DNA of 45,143 bases from Syntrophomonadaceae bacterium (GCA_003554535.1 PWGT01000171.1:1-45143), one strand, 5' to 3'. Shown: positions 7,996-17,030, counted from the stretch's first letter. The notes: generated from the sequence alone by a model not told the origin. Numbers and translations are program-made.

Positions 7996-9375
7996 TTAAT
8001 TACTAAAAAGGTGGTGGACTTTATCCCGAGCCCTGTATAAAGCGTCCAGTTTGCCGTTTTTCTCCCAAGATCGGCGGCTTCGCCTATCGCCTATGGTCGG
8101 AAAAAACATTTCGTTGCGGTAATTATCCAATGTATGTTTACTGGTAAGAAAATTACCTCCAGGGCCAACCCGTTTGATTACCTCTTCTGCAAGGGTGTTT
8201 TCATTAACTTCAATGCCTTTTAGTGCTCGCATACACAATCCTATAATTTCATCATCAATAACCATCTGTTCAAAAGAGAAGGTACTACAAAAATCCAAAA
8301 AACCGGCAGCATCATGAATAAAATTAGCTCCCGCCAGTGCCACCATCATCGCTGAGGTAGCCTTTTCATAACCCGCCTGAACATCAGGCATTTTACTGTC
8401 ACTCATTCCAGCAGTTGCATAAATGGGCAAATCATAAAATCTTGCCAATTGAACACTAGCAGCATTAAGAAGGCCCATTTCCACAGCCCCTGAAAGGTAA
8501 CTACCATTCTTCATATCCATGGTAGAAGCCACAGTTCCATAAATAGTTGGCGTCCCCCTGTTTACTATCTGGGCAAGTACCAACCCGCTTAAAGTTTCCG
8601 CATTGGAAATAGCCAAAGTGCCGGCCAGAGTAACCGGGCCAGTCGCCCCTGCCATAGGTTCTGCAGGGCAAACCAGCGGAATACCTTGATAAGCAACTTC
8701 CATTAGTAAGCTTGCATATACGTCATCCATGAGCAAAGGGCTCATAACACAAGTAACCATGGAGACAAGAGGCCTTTTCCGGAGCTGTTCTGCTCCACCA
8801 GCCATCTCCTCAGCCATCTTAATTACTTCCCTAATGCCTTCAACAGTGTAAACTCCTCCCATCACATGCTTGGAAGTATTCATAAGCCCACACTGAAAGC
8901 GATTTACATCTACATTGGAAATATCCAACTCCAACGGGTAAAGGGGAAGCATAAAAAAATGGAGGTTATCCAGAGATTCAGCAAGCCTGGCTGCATTTTG
9001 TAAATCCTTTAAAGTAGCTCTTCTACGCTCACCGGTGTAGGGATCTAAAACATACAATACAGTACCGCCTGTCCCCATATAAGTACGATTATTTTTCAAT
9101 AACAAATCATTATTTTCATCTCTTCCACTAAGGAGAATTTGCGAGGGCGCTGAAGCTATTGCGTCTTCTAACAAACTCCTGGGAATGCGAATTTGCGATG
9201 TGTTGCAATCCACTTCTGCTCCTGCTTCCTTAAACTTTTGCAGAACTTCCTTATTAGTAACCCGGATGCCTGTTTCCTCCAATAACCGAGCACTTAACTC
9301 GTGAATAACCTTAATGTCTCCTTCACATAAAGGTTTATATTGCCCTCCTTCCAACCCTCGCAGCGCATAATTCAA
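7996..9375 (-). CDS. MttB-family (trimethylamine/betaine-type) corrinoid methyltransferase, non-pyrrolysine
   Basis: A 459-residue TIM-barrel protein of the trimethylamine methyltransferase (MttB) superfamily, which moves a methyl group from a quaternary amine or similar compound to Co(I) of a partner corrinoid protein. The start is a TTG (9373-9375) seven bases after GGAGGTGAG, and overlaps the upstream stop codon (TTGA). It has no internal TAG, so it belongs to the non-pyrrolysine branch that includes glycine betaine methyltransferases. Features of the family include RIPRSLLEDAI, GTGGTVLYVLDPYTGERR and GPGGNFLTSKHTLDNYR near the C-terminus. The partner corrinoid protein is two genes upstream. 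The exact substrate cannot be told; several betaines are possible. Confidence 0.85.
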   Translation of the reverse strand: MNYALRGLEGGQYKPLCEGDIKVIHELSARLLEETGIRVTNKEVLQKFKEAGAEVDCNTSQIRIPRSLLEDAIASAPSQILLSGRDENNDLLLKNNRTYMGTGGTVLYVLDPYTGERRRATLKDLQNAARLAESLDNLHFFMLPLYPLELDISNVDVNRFQCGLMNTSKHVMGGVYTVEGIREVIKMAEEMAGGAEQLRKRPLVSMVTCVMSPLLMDDVYASLLMEVAYQGIPLVCPAEPMAGATGPVTLAGTLAISNAETLSGLVLAQIVNRGTPTIYGTVASTMDMKNGSYLSGAVEMGLLNAASVQLARFYDLPIYATAGMSDSKMPDVQAGYEKATSAMMVALAGANFIHDAAGFLDFCSTFSFEQMVIDDEIIGLCMRALKGIEVNENTLAEEVIKRVGPGGNFLTSKHTLDNYRNEMFFPTIGDRRSRRSWEKNGKLDALYRARDKVHHLFSN

Positions 9376-10595
9376 CTTTTGCTCACCTCCACCACAACAG
9401 TTAATCCATGTCCTGCCCCCAAGGCCTTTTGGGAATAATTTTCAATACTCCTTAAAACATAAGCTAGCTGTGGTTCCATAATATTCGCACGAAAGTTTTC
9501 CAAGCCCAAGTTTTTATTTTTTTTCATTAAGTTGCACAAAAGCGTCCCTTTTTCAGCCCCTAATGAAGAATTTATTTGTTTAAAACATATCTCCACTTTC
9601 TTCCCAGCAAGTAAATTTTCCGTTAACATCACCAATCCATTCCATGCTTCCGCCAAGTTAGCATACCATATATTAAGAGTGTCAAAACCATTTCTGGGCT
9701 GATAAAAACACAAAAGCTGAGTCAAATCCGTGCAACGGCCTGGAGCCAGGAGAGAGTTTATCTGGGTTCGCAGGGGATGCGGGTAAGAAAAGTAATCACC
9801 TGTTTCCAGGTGCCTCCCCACCATTATGGAACGATCAAAAGCTATTAACACTTTGAAATTGACTCCTGACTGCCGAGATGCTTCACATAGTAGCTCATCT
9901 AGCACCCGGGGATGCATAAGCCGTAAAGAGAAAACCTCAAACTCTAATTGATTTCTTTCATTAGCTTCACGTAGATAAGAAAGAGTATAGGGCAAGTTAT
10001 AATCCTCAAACAATTCTTCACCTGTTGGCCAATAATTTTGCCACTCGTAAGCATAGCAACCCAACCAATCGCCAATTATTAAACTACCATCATGCCCATG
10101 GCGACCTATATCCGCAAATAACTTGATTAATTGTTCATCACTACAATGAGAAAATGTCCCAAAATTACCCAGGTAAAGATCATACGAAGGTTCTTGCCTG
10201 ACCGGTAGTTCTTCCAAAAAATCTGCTCGCATGAATCTTATATTCTCGCTTCCCTCAAACAATCTACTCCCCATATCCAACAAGCTGGCATTTATGTCAA
10301 CTCCTGTGTATTCTTCCAATAAATCGCCATTCAATTTCCGCTGATATTCTCCACCCGCAGGATCTTTAATCGAGCCAAAAAATAGCTCATATCCATCCCC
10401 GGAACCACAACCCAAGTCTAAAATACGCAAGCCTTTATTTTTTCTGGCCAATAGTTTCTCCAAAAAAGGCCATGTATTGATCCTGATAATTTCCTCTTCC
10501 CAAAGAGTGCGCACATAATCATACTTTCCCTGTAAATTATTATTTTTGTGGTAAAAAGATTTTACAGCAGCCTGATCATAAGCACTGGTAACCAA
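9372..10595 (-). CDS. SAM-dependent methyltransferase with a long unassigned C-terminal region, in corrinoid operon
   Basis: A 407-residue protein starting at TTG 10593-10595, ten bases after GGGAGGC. Residues about 50-200 form a class I Rossmann methyltransferase: motif I ILDLGCGSGDGYELF, then the acidic residue YTGVDIN, then FMRADF and DLYLGNFGTFSHC. The C-terminal half (about 200-407) is not one I recognise and may bind a substrate or partner. It sits between the corrinoid protein (2-base gap) and the MttB-type protein (4-base overlap), so the three are likely made together in fixed ratio. Such operons usually encode a methylcorrinoid:tetrahydrofolate methyltransferase or a reductive activator; neither is here. 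The role could be methylation of the substrate itself, or methyl exchange with the corrinoid; this is inference. Confidence 0.75.
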   Translation of the reverse strand: MVTSAYDQAAVKSFYHKNNNLQGKYDYVRTLWEEEIIRINTWPFLEKLLARKNKGLRILDLGCGSGDGYELFFGSIKDPAGGEYQRKLNGDLLEEYTGVDINASLLDMGSRLFEGSENIRFMRADFLEELPVRQEPSYDLYLGNFGTFSHCSDEQLIKLFADIGRHGHDGSLIIGDWLGCYAYEWQNYWPTGEELFEDYNLPYTLSYLREANERNQLEFEVFSLRLMHPRVLDELLCEASRQSGVNFKVLIAFDRSIMVGRHLETGDYFSYPHPLRTQINSLLAPGRCTDLTQLLCFYQPRNGFDTLNIWYANLAEAWNGLVMLTENLLAGKKVEICFKQINSSLGAEKGTLLCNLMKKNKNLGLENFRANIMEPQLAYVLRSIENYSQKALGAGHGLTVVVEVSKS

Positions 10596-10597
10596 AA

Positions 10598-11305
10598 CTA
10601 GCTTGCCTCCCTTCTTCCCCCAATTAATCGATCAGCTATTGTTATTGCCTCAAAAGCATCTTCGCAGTATATATCTGCTTCAATACTTTTTGCAAACTCA
10701 GGGGAAGTAGGGGCTCCTCCTACAAAAACCCAAACCTCGCTGCGCAATTTTTCCTCCTGCAATCGCTTAATTGTATTTTTCATATATATCATGGTAGTAT
10801 TTAAAAGCGCTGATAAACCCAAAAAATCTGGTTTCTCTTCACGAACCACCTCGACTATTTTTTCTGCAGGTACATCCACCCCCAAATCAATTACTTGAAA
10901 TCCTGCACCTTTAAGCATAGTTCCAACCATGTTCTTCCCTATATCATGCTGGTCCTTTTCCACGGTAGCCAGGACAAACTTTCCCTTAAATAAACTGTTA
11001 TCTTTACTGTTTAAATAAGGCTCTATAAGCTCCATAGTTTCACCTACTACCTCTGCAGCAGCCAGCATATCGGGAATAAAATATTCCCCTTGTTCAAATT
11101 TATGTCCTATCTCTTCCATCCCAGCAGCTAATCCATAAACAAGAATATGCTTCACATGGACACCACGCTCTAATGCTTCCACAACTAACTCCCTATTGGC
11201 AGGCTCACTTGATATTCCATGCTCGCTTTCACCTTCATCTTTAAAACACTTACCATGGATAACATTCCCCCTGATCTTTTCCAGTAACTCAAGCTCATCA
11301 GTCAT
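10598..11305 (-). CDS. Corrinoid protein, MttC/MtgC type
   Basis: A 235-residue protein with the B12-binding methionine synthase layout: a four-helix cap (about residues 1-95, including EQGEYFIPDMLAAAEV) followed by a Rossmann-type cobalamin domain. The signature DQHDIGKN (near residue 119) holds the DxHxxG histidine that ligates cobalt from below. LSALLNTT and VFVGGAPTS complete the nucleotide-tail pocket. It shuttles methyl groups for the MttB-type enzyme of the same operon. It is the first gene of the operon; the ribosome site GGAGG lies upstream of its ATG. A corrinoid reductive activator (RamA-type) is not found in this window. Confidence 0.9.
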   Translation of the reverse strand: MTDELELLEKIRGNVIHGKCFKDEGESEHGISSEPANRELVVEALERGVHVKHILVYGLAAGMEEIGHKFEQGEYFIPDMLAAAEVVGETMELIEPYLNSKDNSLFKGKFVLATVEKDQHDIGKNMVGTMLKGAGFQVIDLGVDVPAEKIVEVVREEKPDFLGLSALLNTTMIYMKNTIKRLQEEKLRSEVWVFVGGAPTSPEFAKSIEADIYCEDAFEAITIADRLIGGRREAS

Positions 11306-11543
11306 TTAACCAGCAACCTCCTTCACTATTCCACCATTTCAAATAGTAAATTATATTCATTATTTCTCTTCATATTCTTGATTCTTTACTTAAAAAGTAA
11401 TGAGGCTTGGAGTGAAAGAGTTTATTCGAAAAAATCCATTAGAGAATATTTTAAATTAGATATTACATGGAAATTAAAAAGGGGATAAAATAGCAACTTG
11501 CCGCATAAAATAAAATTATAATTTATTGGGAGGCATATATTCT

Positions 11544-12962
11544 TTGAGCGGAATTGCTGCAGTATGGGGAATTTGTGAAAGTTCCCCACTGGAAAAAATG
11601 CTTTTAAAAATTCAACATCGTGGTTCAAAAACAGAAGTATATCAGAACAGTCAACCATTAGTATTGGGTCATATATCTTCTTCTCAAGAATTTTTTCATA
11701 CAAATGGCGAAGAAGTAATAGCTGGAGACGGAATTATGGTTCCTTCCATTGAAGCTTCCACCTTACTGGCAATGATCTCAGATCAAGGTCCCGAAATACT
11801 TTCAAAGCTGGGAGGTTCTTTTGCCTTACTGGCAAATACCAGAGAAGGGCCAATCGCTGCCAGAGATCGATTTGGGCAAAAGCCCCTGTATTTTGGCAAA
11901 GAAGGGGAGAACGTTTTCTTTGCTTCAGAATTAAAAGCACTTCCCGAAGTATGCCAGGATATAAAACCTCTTCCACCAGGCACCTTTTATCGTCCAAATA
12001 CAGGAATAGCGCCCTACACAGGAAAAAATGAATTTGATGCAAAAGCCACACAGCTTAAAACAAAGGGAACTGCACAAAACCAATTGCAGGAAATGCTAGT
12101 CAGAGCAGTAGAAAAACGCCTCCCATCCAAAGGCAACTTAGGAGTTTTTTTAAGTGGAGGGCTTGATAGTAGTATTATTGCTGCTATTTCCAAATATCTC
12201 ACCAAAGATGTACAAACTTTCACCGCCGGCTATAAAGAAAGCCTGGATTTGCGTCATGCAAGAAATGTGGCAAATTACCTTTCCACCAGCCATAATGAAT
12301 ACCACTACACTCTTGATGAAATTAAAGATATCCTTCCCAAGGTTATCTATCATTTGGAATCATTCGATTGCTCGCTGGTGCGCAGTTCCATCGCCAACTA
12401 CATTGTAGCTCGCCTGGCCCGTCAAAATGGTATAGACTTTATTTTAGCAGGTGAAGGTGCCGATGAACTGTTCGGGGGATATCACTATCTCAAAGATATA
12501 ACTCCCCTTGAGCAAACACAAGAACTAAAGAAATTACTCCTTGCCGGACATAACATTGGCTTTCAAAGAGTAGACCGCATGACTGCTGCTCATTCCCTGG
12601 ACTGTGCTATGCCATTTATGGACGAAGATATCATCCAGCTCTCTTTCAGTATCCCCATCGAATGGAAAATAAATGGCCCTGAGCAACAAGAAAAATGGAT
12701 TCTCCGGCAGGCTTTCACTGGATGGCTACCTTCGGAAATTCTCCACCGGCGTAAAGATGAATTTAGCCAAGGGGCCGGTTCTGCCCATCTAATGGAAGAA
12801 ATTGCCTCTCAAGAGATAACCGATGCAGAATTTGCCCGCGAATGCAGACCTTTCCCGGGTTATACAATTACCAGTAAAGAAGAATTGCTATATTATCGTT
12901 TATTCCGCAAATTTTTTTCCCTGGAATCCCAATATGAAACAGTAGGGCACTGGCACGCTTAA
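11544..12962 (+). CDS. Asparagine-synthetase-like ATP-dependent amidotransferase lacking the glutaminase cysteine
   Basis: A 472-residue protein. I choose TTG 11544-11546, ten bases after GGGAGG, because it gives the conserved N-terminus M-x-G-I. In class II glutamine amidotransferases residue 2 is the catalytic Cys; here it is Ser (MSGIAAVWG). The rest of the N-terminal domain (HRGS, RDRFGQKPLYFG) is kept. The synthetase domain is intact: pyrophosphate loop SGGLDSS near residue 203 and GEGADELFGGY near 308. It should still adenylate a carboxylate, with free ammonia or another nucleophile in place of glutamine. It is shorter than AsnB (about 600). Its neighbours do not reveal the substrate. 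A hairpin follows at 12969-13012. Confidence 0.8.
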   Translation: MSGIAAVWGICESSPLEKMLLKIQHRGSKTEVYQNSQPLVLGHISSSQEFFHTNGEEVIAGDGIMVPSIEASTLLAMISDQGPEILSKLGGSFALLANTREGPIAARDRFGQKPLYFGKEGENVFFASELKALPEVCQDIKPLPPGTFYRPNTGIAPYTGKNEFDAKATQLKTKGTAQNQLQEMLVRAVEKRLPSKGNLGVFLSGGLDSSIIAAISKYLTKDVQTFTAGYKESLDLRHARNVANYLSTSHNEYHYTLDEIKDILPKVIYHLESFDCSLVRSSIANYIVARLARQNGIDFILAGEGADELFGGYHYLKDITPLEQTQELKKLLLAGHNIGFQRVDRMTAAHSLDCAMPFMDEDIIQLSFSIPIEWKINGPEQQEKWILRQAFTGWLPSEILHRRKDEFSQGAGSAHLMEEIASQEITDAEFARECRPFPGYTITSKEELLYYRLFRKFFSLESQYETVGHWHA

Positions 12963-12968
12963 TAATAT

Positions 12969-13012
12969 AAAGTTATGGATAAACAGATTTAGCCCAGTTT
13001 ATCCATAACTTT
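12969..13012. terminator. Hairpin between convergent genes
   Basis: AAAGTTATGGATAAAC (12969-12984) pairs perfectly with 12997-13012 over 16 bp with a 12-base loop. It is AT-rich and followed by TTATTAATAT on the plus strand. It probably terminates the synthetase-like gene. Its right arm lies inside the last codons of the DUF1992 gene, whose stop is in the loop. Confidence 0.6.
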
Positions 13013-13357
13013 ATTAATATAACCTGGAATAGAATTTTTCTTCATATTTCTTTTTTCCATTAACATGTTAAACCTTAGCTGGAGTTGGTTCCATCGCTTC
13101 TTCAGTTTTTCTTCTTCCTGGCTATCGTCACAACAAGCAATCATGCTTTGCAATGAAACAAGTTCTTTTTTCAGCTGTAACTCTTCCGGCAAAAAATCGT
13201 TATTTTTTAGCAGAATATATGCGCCCCGCAAACTTTCATCCACCCGGGAAAGGTCTTCTACTTCCAGGGGCTTCCCCTTTCCTGGCAGATCATCAAATAC
13301 CCCTTCCTTTTGCGCATCCTGAATCTTTTGTTCTGCTATAATTTCGATTATATTCAT
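12989..13357 (-). CDS. DUF1992 (DnaJ-homologue subfamily C member 28-like) protein
   Basis: A 122-residue protein with the family signature at its N-terminus: IIAEQKIQDAQKEGVFDDLP followed by GKGKPLEVED (residues about 5-35). The remainder is charged helical sequence. DUF1992 proteins are widespread, have no J-domain in bacteria, and their function is not established. It lies 32 bases downstream of the AhpD-like gene and is probably transcribed with it. Confidence 0.85.
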   Translation of the reverse strand: MNIIEIIAEQKIQDAQKEGVFDDLPGKGKPLEVEDLSRVDESLRGAYILLKNNDFLPEELQLKKELVSLQSMIACCDDSQEEEKLKKRWNQLQLRFNMLMEKRNMKKNSIPGYINKVMDKLG

Positions 13358-13389
13358 AACCTCTTCACCCGTTGTATATTTATCTTTTT

Positions 13390-13728
13390 CTATTCAGCAT
13401 TTAACTCATCATACTTATCCAGAAGAAAAGCACTGCTAGCAAATCCCGGTCCACCGTCCAATAACATTACCAGCGTACAAAGTTCTGCTAATTCTTCGCG
13501 GGTAACACCGGCATCTATTGCATCCTGCAAATTTCTAACCATACAATGCTCACAACGTTTAACCATAACCACAGCCAAAGCTATTAAGGCTTTCTCCTTC
13601 TTTCCCAGAGCTCCTTCTGCCTTAGCTTGTTCGGCAAAACTCCAAAACTTCTCCATATGCTTCGGCAATTGCTCTCCCAATTGTTGACCGCCGTTTTCCA
13701 ACAACTTCAGCATTTCTTGAGCGTTCAT
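13390..13728 (-). CDS. AhpD-like / carboxymuconolactone decarboxylase family protein
   Basis: A 112-residue all-helical protein of the CMD/AhpD family. The redox motif CEHC (about residues 56-59), followed after a conserved spacing by GVTREELAELC, is typical of the peroxidase-type members, which use the CxxC pair as a disulfide-based reductant. The single-domain length is that of the short, oligomeric members. Its partner is not evident. It is followed by the DUF1992 gene in the same direction. Confidence 0.85.
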   Translation of the reverse strand: MNAQEMLKLLENGGQQLGEQLPKHMEKFWSFAEQAKAEGALGKKEKALIALAVVMVKRCEHCMVRNLQDAIDAGVTREELAELCTLVMLLDGGPGFASSAFLLDKYDELNAE

Positions 13729-13848
13729 TCTTCCCCTCCTTACAATAACAACGGTGTCATATTTATCTGATTAGTAACATTCATTTACATTTTAATTAAC
13801 CATCCGCAAAGTTGTCAAACTAAAGGTGACCATATCCTAAATTACCAC

Positions 13849-15225
13849 CTACACCAGCAAGATAATGGCAGAAATGATAATAAAGAAGATCAGACAAACC
13901 AGGGCGGTATACCCCATAAAATCTCTGGGTTTGATATCCATTAACTGAGCCGCTATTGGTAGAAAAGTTAAGGTCCAGAAAGGATTAATCAAATTAGTTA
14001 AAGAATCTCCGTAAGCAAACCCTATAATCGTTTTGCCCATGTCGGCATCCACCAGGCTGGCAGCCTCCATTACCGGTGGCCCTACTACCAACCATTCCGC
14101 TCCTCCCGAAGGTATAAAGAGGTTAATTATAGCCGCAATAACAAAAGAAAACCAGGGCAAAGTAACCTCAGTAGCAAAAGTCAGCAATCCTTCGGCAAAA
14201 ACCGTGGCCAACCCCGTGTGCTGAAAAATCCCCATTACACCACCAAATAAGGGAAACAGGACCACAATTTCAGCGGCCCCACTCATGGCGTTCTTCAAAG
14301 TTTCCATAAATTTGGCAGGCCTCCACTGGAGCAAAATCCCAAAACCAAGCATTAAAAAGGCTATTGCGGGTAAACCAAACCCTTCTTCCATCATAACCCC
14401 GGCAAAACCTACTATACATAATAAAAACAAGAAAATACTGAGCACAGGAGAATTGTTTAATTTTTCTACAGCTGACATTGAACTGGTATCAACTTTGGAG
14501 GAAAAGGCATCAAGACTACTTTCGCCGGGAGGACCGTACTTTTTCTCATACTGTGCACCAGCATCCCATTTTTCATCCACTTGCTTGGGACGCAAATATA
14601 AAACCAGTAAAGGAAGTATAATTAGCACAGAAAGAATAAGAATCAAATTAGTAGTAGTTAACAAAGTTTCAGTAATAGGAATAACATCGGAAATTATGCC
14701 CCTGTCAATATAAGATTGGGCAGTATCGCGGGTAGCCATCATCAGAGCTGCCGAAGAAGAAAGACCCCCGTGCCAAACCAGCAACCCGGAATAAAAGGCC
14801 GCAATAGCAACCCGGTAATCTACACCTTTAACTCGCTTACAAACTTCTACCGCCAAAATAGCCAATATTGGAGCCAAGCCCCAATTAATTAACATCAATA
14901 AAATTGAAACAATGGTAAGGAAAAAATAAACCTGCCACGGTTTCTTTATATAAGTAGACAACTTATTAAAAAAGCGCACAAAGGGAGGCGATATTCCTAT
15001 GGTGTAGCCAAAAGTTAACACCATGATCATTAAAATTGCGAATGAAAGTATTTCTGGATCAAAAACCCCCATAACCCATGATTCAGCAATATTCATAGGT
15101 CCTGCCCCGACAAGTATTGCTGCCAAAACGATAGCCAATATAGTAAAAAGCAAGGCTACGATGAATGTATCTGGAAGGATTCTTTTTACCTTATCAGCAA
15201 AGAATATTCCCATTCTTTCCAGCAT
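13849..15225 (-). CDS. AtoE-type short-chain fatty acid transporter
   Basis: A 458-residue membrane protein with about twelve hydrophobic segments that matches the AtoE / short-chain fatty acid transporter family in length and pattern. Examples are DTFIVALLFTILAIVLA at the start, INWGLAPILAIL, YSGLLVWHGGLSSSAAL and LFIPSGGAEWLVVGPP. Members import acetoacetate, butyrate or related acids. A hydrophilic loop of about 40 residues lies mid-protein. It starts at an ATG after GGAGG and seems monocistronic. The exact substrate is unknown. Confidence 0.87.
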   Translation of the reverse strand: MLERMGIFFADKVKRILPDTFIVALLFTILAIVLAAILVGAGPMNIAESWVMGVFDPEILSFAILMIMVLTFGYTIGISPPFVRFFNKLSTYIKKPWQVYFFLTIVSILLMLINWGLAPILAILAVEVCKRVKGVDYRVAIAAFYSGLLVWHGGLSSSAALMMATRDTAQSYIDRGIISDVIPITETLLTTTNLILILSVLIILPLLVLYLRPKQVDEKWDAGAQYEKKYGPPGESSLDAFSSKVDTSSMSAVEKLNNSPVLSIFLFLLCIVGFAGVMMEEGFGLPAIAFLMLGFGILLQWRPAKFMETLKNAMSGAAEIVVLFPLFGGVMGIFQHTGLATVFAEGLLTFATEVTLPWFSFVIAAIINLFIPSGGAEWLVVGPPVMEAASLVDADMGKTIIGFAYGDSLTNLINPFWTLTFLPIAAQLMDIKPRDFMGYTALVCLIFFIIISAIILLV

Positions 15226-15747
15226 GATATAACCTCCTCCATTTTATGTACTTAATAAAACCCATTTTCTACTCAATTTTTAAATAAGCAATATAAGAGG
15301 CAAGCTTTACCAGAGAAATAGTTTCTCATTCTTCACTTCAGGCCAGGTTTATGTATAAAAAACCATATAATTACCCCCTTTTCTCATAATTTTTAACCTT
15401 CCTTCATCCTGAAGAAAATTTCGTTTTAATAAATTGTTTTTGATTTTTGAAAATTTTCAGCTTAAATTGAAGTTCTACATATTGTTGTTAAATCCTCCTT
15501 GAATTCACAAAAGTTGTTCATTGCAATAAAAAGTGTTTGAATATAAGCTAGGACATCTTTTTAAAAAAATATCTTTTAACTTCACGGAAGTGGTAAACAG
15601 CAAATCTTTATTCTTTTAAAATGTGATATAAATAACTATTCTAAATAGGTTGACAACTTTAAAATCTTTCAATACCATATTAATCAACTACCATTAAACA
15701 GTTTATATAGTGCATTATTAAAATTTATGATACATGGAGGTGGTTAA
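15226..15747. other. Long AT-rich intergenic region
   Basis: About 520 bases upstream of both atoE (-) and the small CxxC protein (+). No reading frame with a ribosome site and no strong hairpin is apparent apart from the promoter listed separately at 15650-15678. Confidence 0.5.
15650..15678 (+). promoter_or_regulatory. Sigma-A type promoter of the small CxxC protein
   Basis: TTGACA at 15650-15655, a 17-base spacer, then TACCAT at 15673-15678 (four of six -10 positions). The gene starts 70 bases further on, with GGAGGTGG before its ATG. Confidence 0.5.
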
Positions 15748-15948
15748 ATGACCGGTGAAAAAAAGTATCTTTTGCAAACAAAATGCACAAGCAGTGCCGA
15801 AGAACATGACAGCGAAAGATGGATTGATGAAGAAAAATTTAACGAGATTAAACAAAAAGCAGGAAAAGCCTCTGAAGGATGTAGTGTATGCAGTCAAATC
15901 ATAAAAGATGAAGAGGGCAATGTTCTTTTAAAAATAGAAGGATGTTAA
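15748..15948 (+). CDS. Small acidic/charged protein with CxxC and C-terminal Cys
   Basis: A 66-residue soluble protein that I do not recognise. It has four cysteines: Cys13 (KCTSS), a CSVC pair at about 45-48, and Cys66 as the last residue (KIEGC). GGAGGTGG stands before the ATG, a plausible promoter lies upstream and a strong terminator downstream, so it is very likely a real, separately expressed gene. The cysteine pattern would suit a small redox or metal-binding protein. Function unknown. Confidence 0.75.
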   Translation: MTGEKKYLLQTKCTSSAEEHDSERWIDEEKFNEIKQKAGKASEGCSVCSQIIKDEEGNVLLKIEGC

Positions 15949-15971
15949 AATTACCAGCAACAAAGACAATT

Positions 15972-16008
15972 AAAAAACAAGGCTGTTTCACAAGCAGCCT
16001 TGTTTTTT
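15972..16008. terminator. Bidirectional Rho-independent terminator
   Basis: AAAAAACAAGGCTG (15972-15985) pairs with CAGCCTTGTTTTTT (15995-16008) around a 9-base loop. The A-run and T-run give a U-tract in both directions. It serves both the small CxxC gene (+) and the convergent rnfD-ended operon (-). Confidence 0.9.
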
Positions 16009-16037
16009 AATTTAAGGAATATTTTGCTTCCCATATC

Positions 16038-17015
16038 TTAACTTTTTGCTGCAGCCCTTTGCGCTGAAGATTCTGGTAGAGGATCACTAAAGGAAGGACG
16101 CCTGGTTGCCTTTTCAATATATGGGACAAAAGCATTCATAATAAGAATAGAAAATGCCACTCCCTCGGTTGGGGGTAAAAGCAACCTGAACAAAACTATT
16201 AATACCCCTATAGCTACCCCGAAAATTAATTTCCCTTTGGGCGTTATAGGGCTTGTTACCCAGTCGGTAGCCATGAAAAAAGCTCCCAACATTATTCCTC
16301 CAGTGAAGATATGGTAAAGAGGATTTTCTCCGGCAATAAGAGTCAAAACAAAAACCGTTGCTATTATGGCAACCGGAATGTGCCAGTCAATATGTTTGCG
16401 TATAAGTAAATAAGCCGCTCCCACCAAAACCGCCAAAGGAGAAACCTCCGCCATGGCTCCTGCCACATTTCCTACTGGTATTCCAACAATAACCTCGCTC
16501 AAGGCTGGCATCTCCATTCCACCATGGTTAAGCATGGCTAAAGGCGTAGCTTGAGTTACTCCTTCTACAGGTATCAGTTGGGCCTGGTTCAAAAAAGGAA
16601 GCCACTGAGCTATAAAAAATATTATTATATAGCCTCCCAGAGCAGGATTAAAACGATTCCAGCCCAAGCCACCCATTAGTTCTTTAACAAGGCCTACGCC
16701 TAAAATAGTAGCAATGGATACTGTCCACCACGCCGTGGTGGGAGGAAAAACTAGAGCTACTAAAAGCCCTGTTAATAAAGCGCTGAAGTCATGCAGGGTC
16801 ACCGGCTTACTTAGCAACTTACGAAATACAATTTCAGCAACAGCTGCGGCGACTAAAGCCGCCACTATATTTACTAAAGCATTCTGTCCAAAAAAGTAGA
16901 TCGCTACAATTGTCACGGGCAATAATGCAATAAAAACATCTCGCATCGCCGTTGGTATTTTTTTACCAGACTTAAGATGAGGCGGAGCTGTTTTTATCAA
17001 CGCTGGTTTTTTCAA
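16038..17015 (-). CDS. rnfD: RnfD/NqrB-family membrane flavoprotein
   Basis: A 325-residue membrane protein with about nine hydrophobic segments, matching RnfD in length. Family marks are GWNRFNPALGGY (about 118-129) and QATPLA with Thr157 at the site where RnfD/NqrB bind FMN through a phosphodiester. In Rnf complexes this subunit carries electrons across the membrane, coupled to ion movement. It is the last gene of the molybdoenzyme operon, 15 bases after rnfC. RnfG, RnfE, RnfA and RnfB are not encoded here, so it is either part of a two-gene Rnf module that serves the molybdoenzyme or works with Rnf subunits from elsewhere. Confidence 0.9.
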   Translation of the reverse strand: MKKPALIKTAPPHLKSGKKIPTAMRDVFIALLPVTIVAIYFFGQNALVNIVAALVAAAVAEIVFRKLLSKPVTLHDFSALLTGLLVALVFPPTTAWWTVSIATILGVGLVKELMGGLGWNRFNPALGGYIIIFFIAQWLPFLNQAQLIPVEGVTQATPLAMLNHGGMEMPALSEVIVGIPVGNVAGAMAEVSPLAVLVGAAYLLIRKHIDWHIPVAIIATVFVLTLIAGENPLYHIFTGGIMLGAFFMATDWVTSPITPKGKLIFGVAIGVLIVLFRLLLPPTEGVAFSILIMNAFVPYIEKATRRPSFSDPLPESSAQRAAAKS

Positions 17016-17030
17016 CGGTTGTCCCTCCTT

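Noticed and set aside
7996..9375. Pyrrolysine-containing trimethylamine methyltransferase
   Set aside because: The frame has no internal TAG; it is full length without readthrough.
11734..12353. Several reading frames opposite the synthetase-like gene
   Set aside because: They lie antisense to a well-conserved protein and lack ribosome sites.
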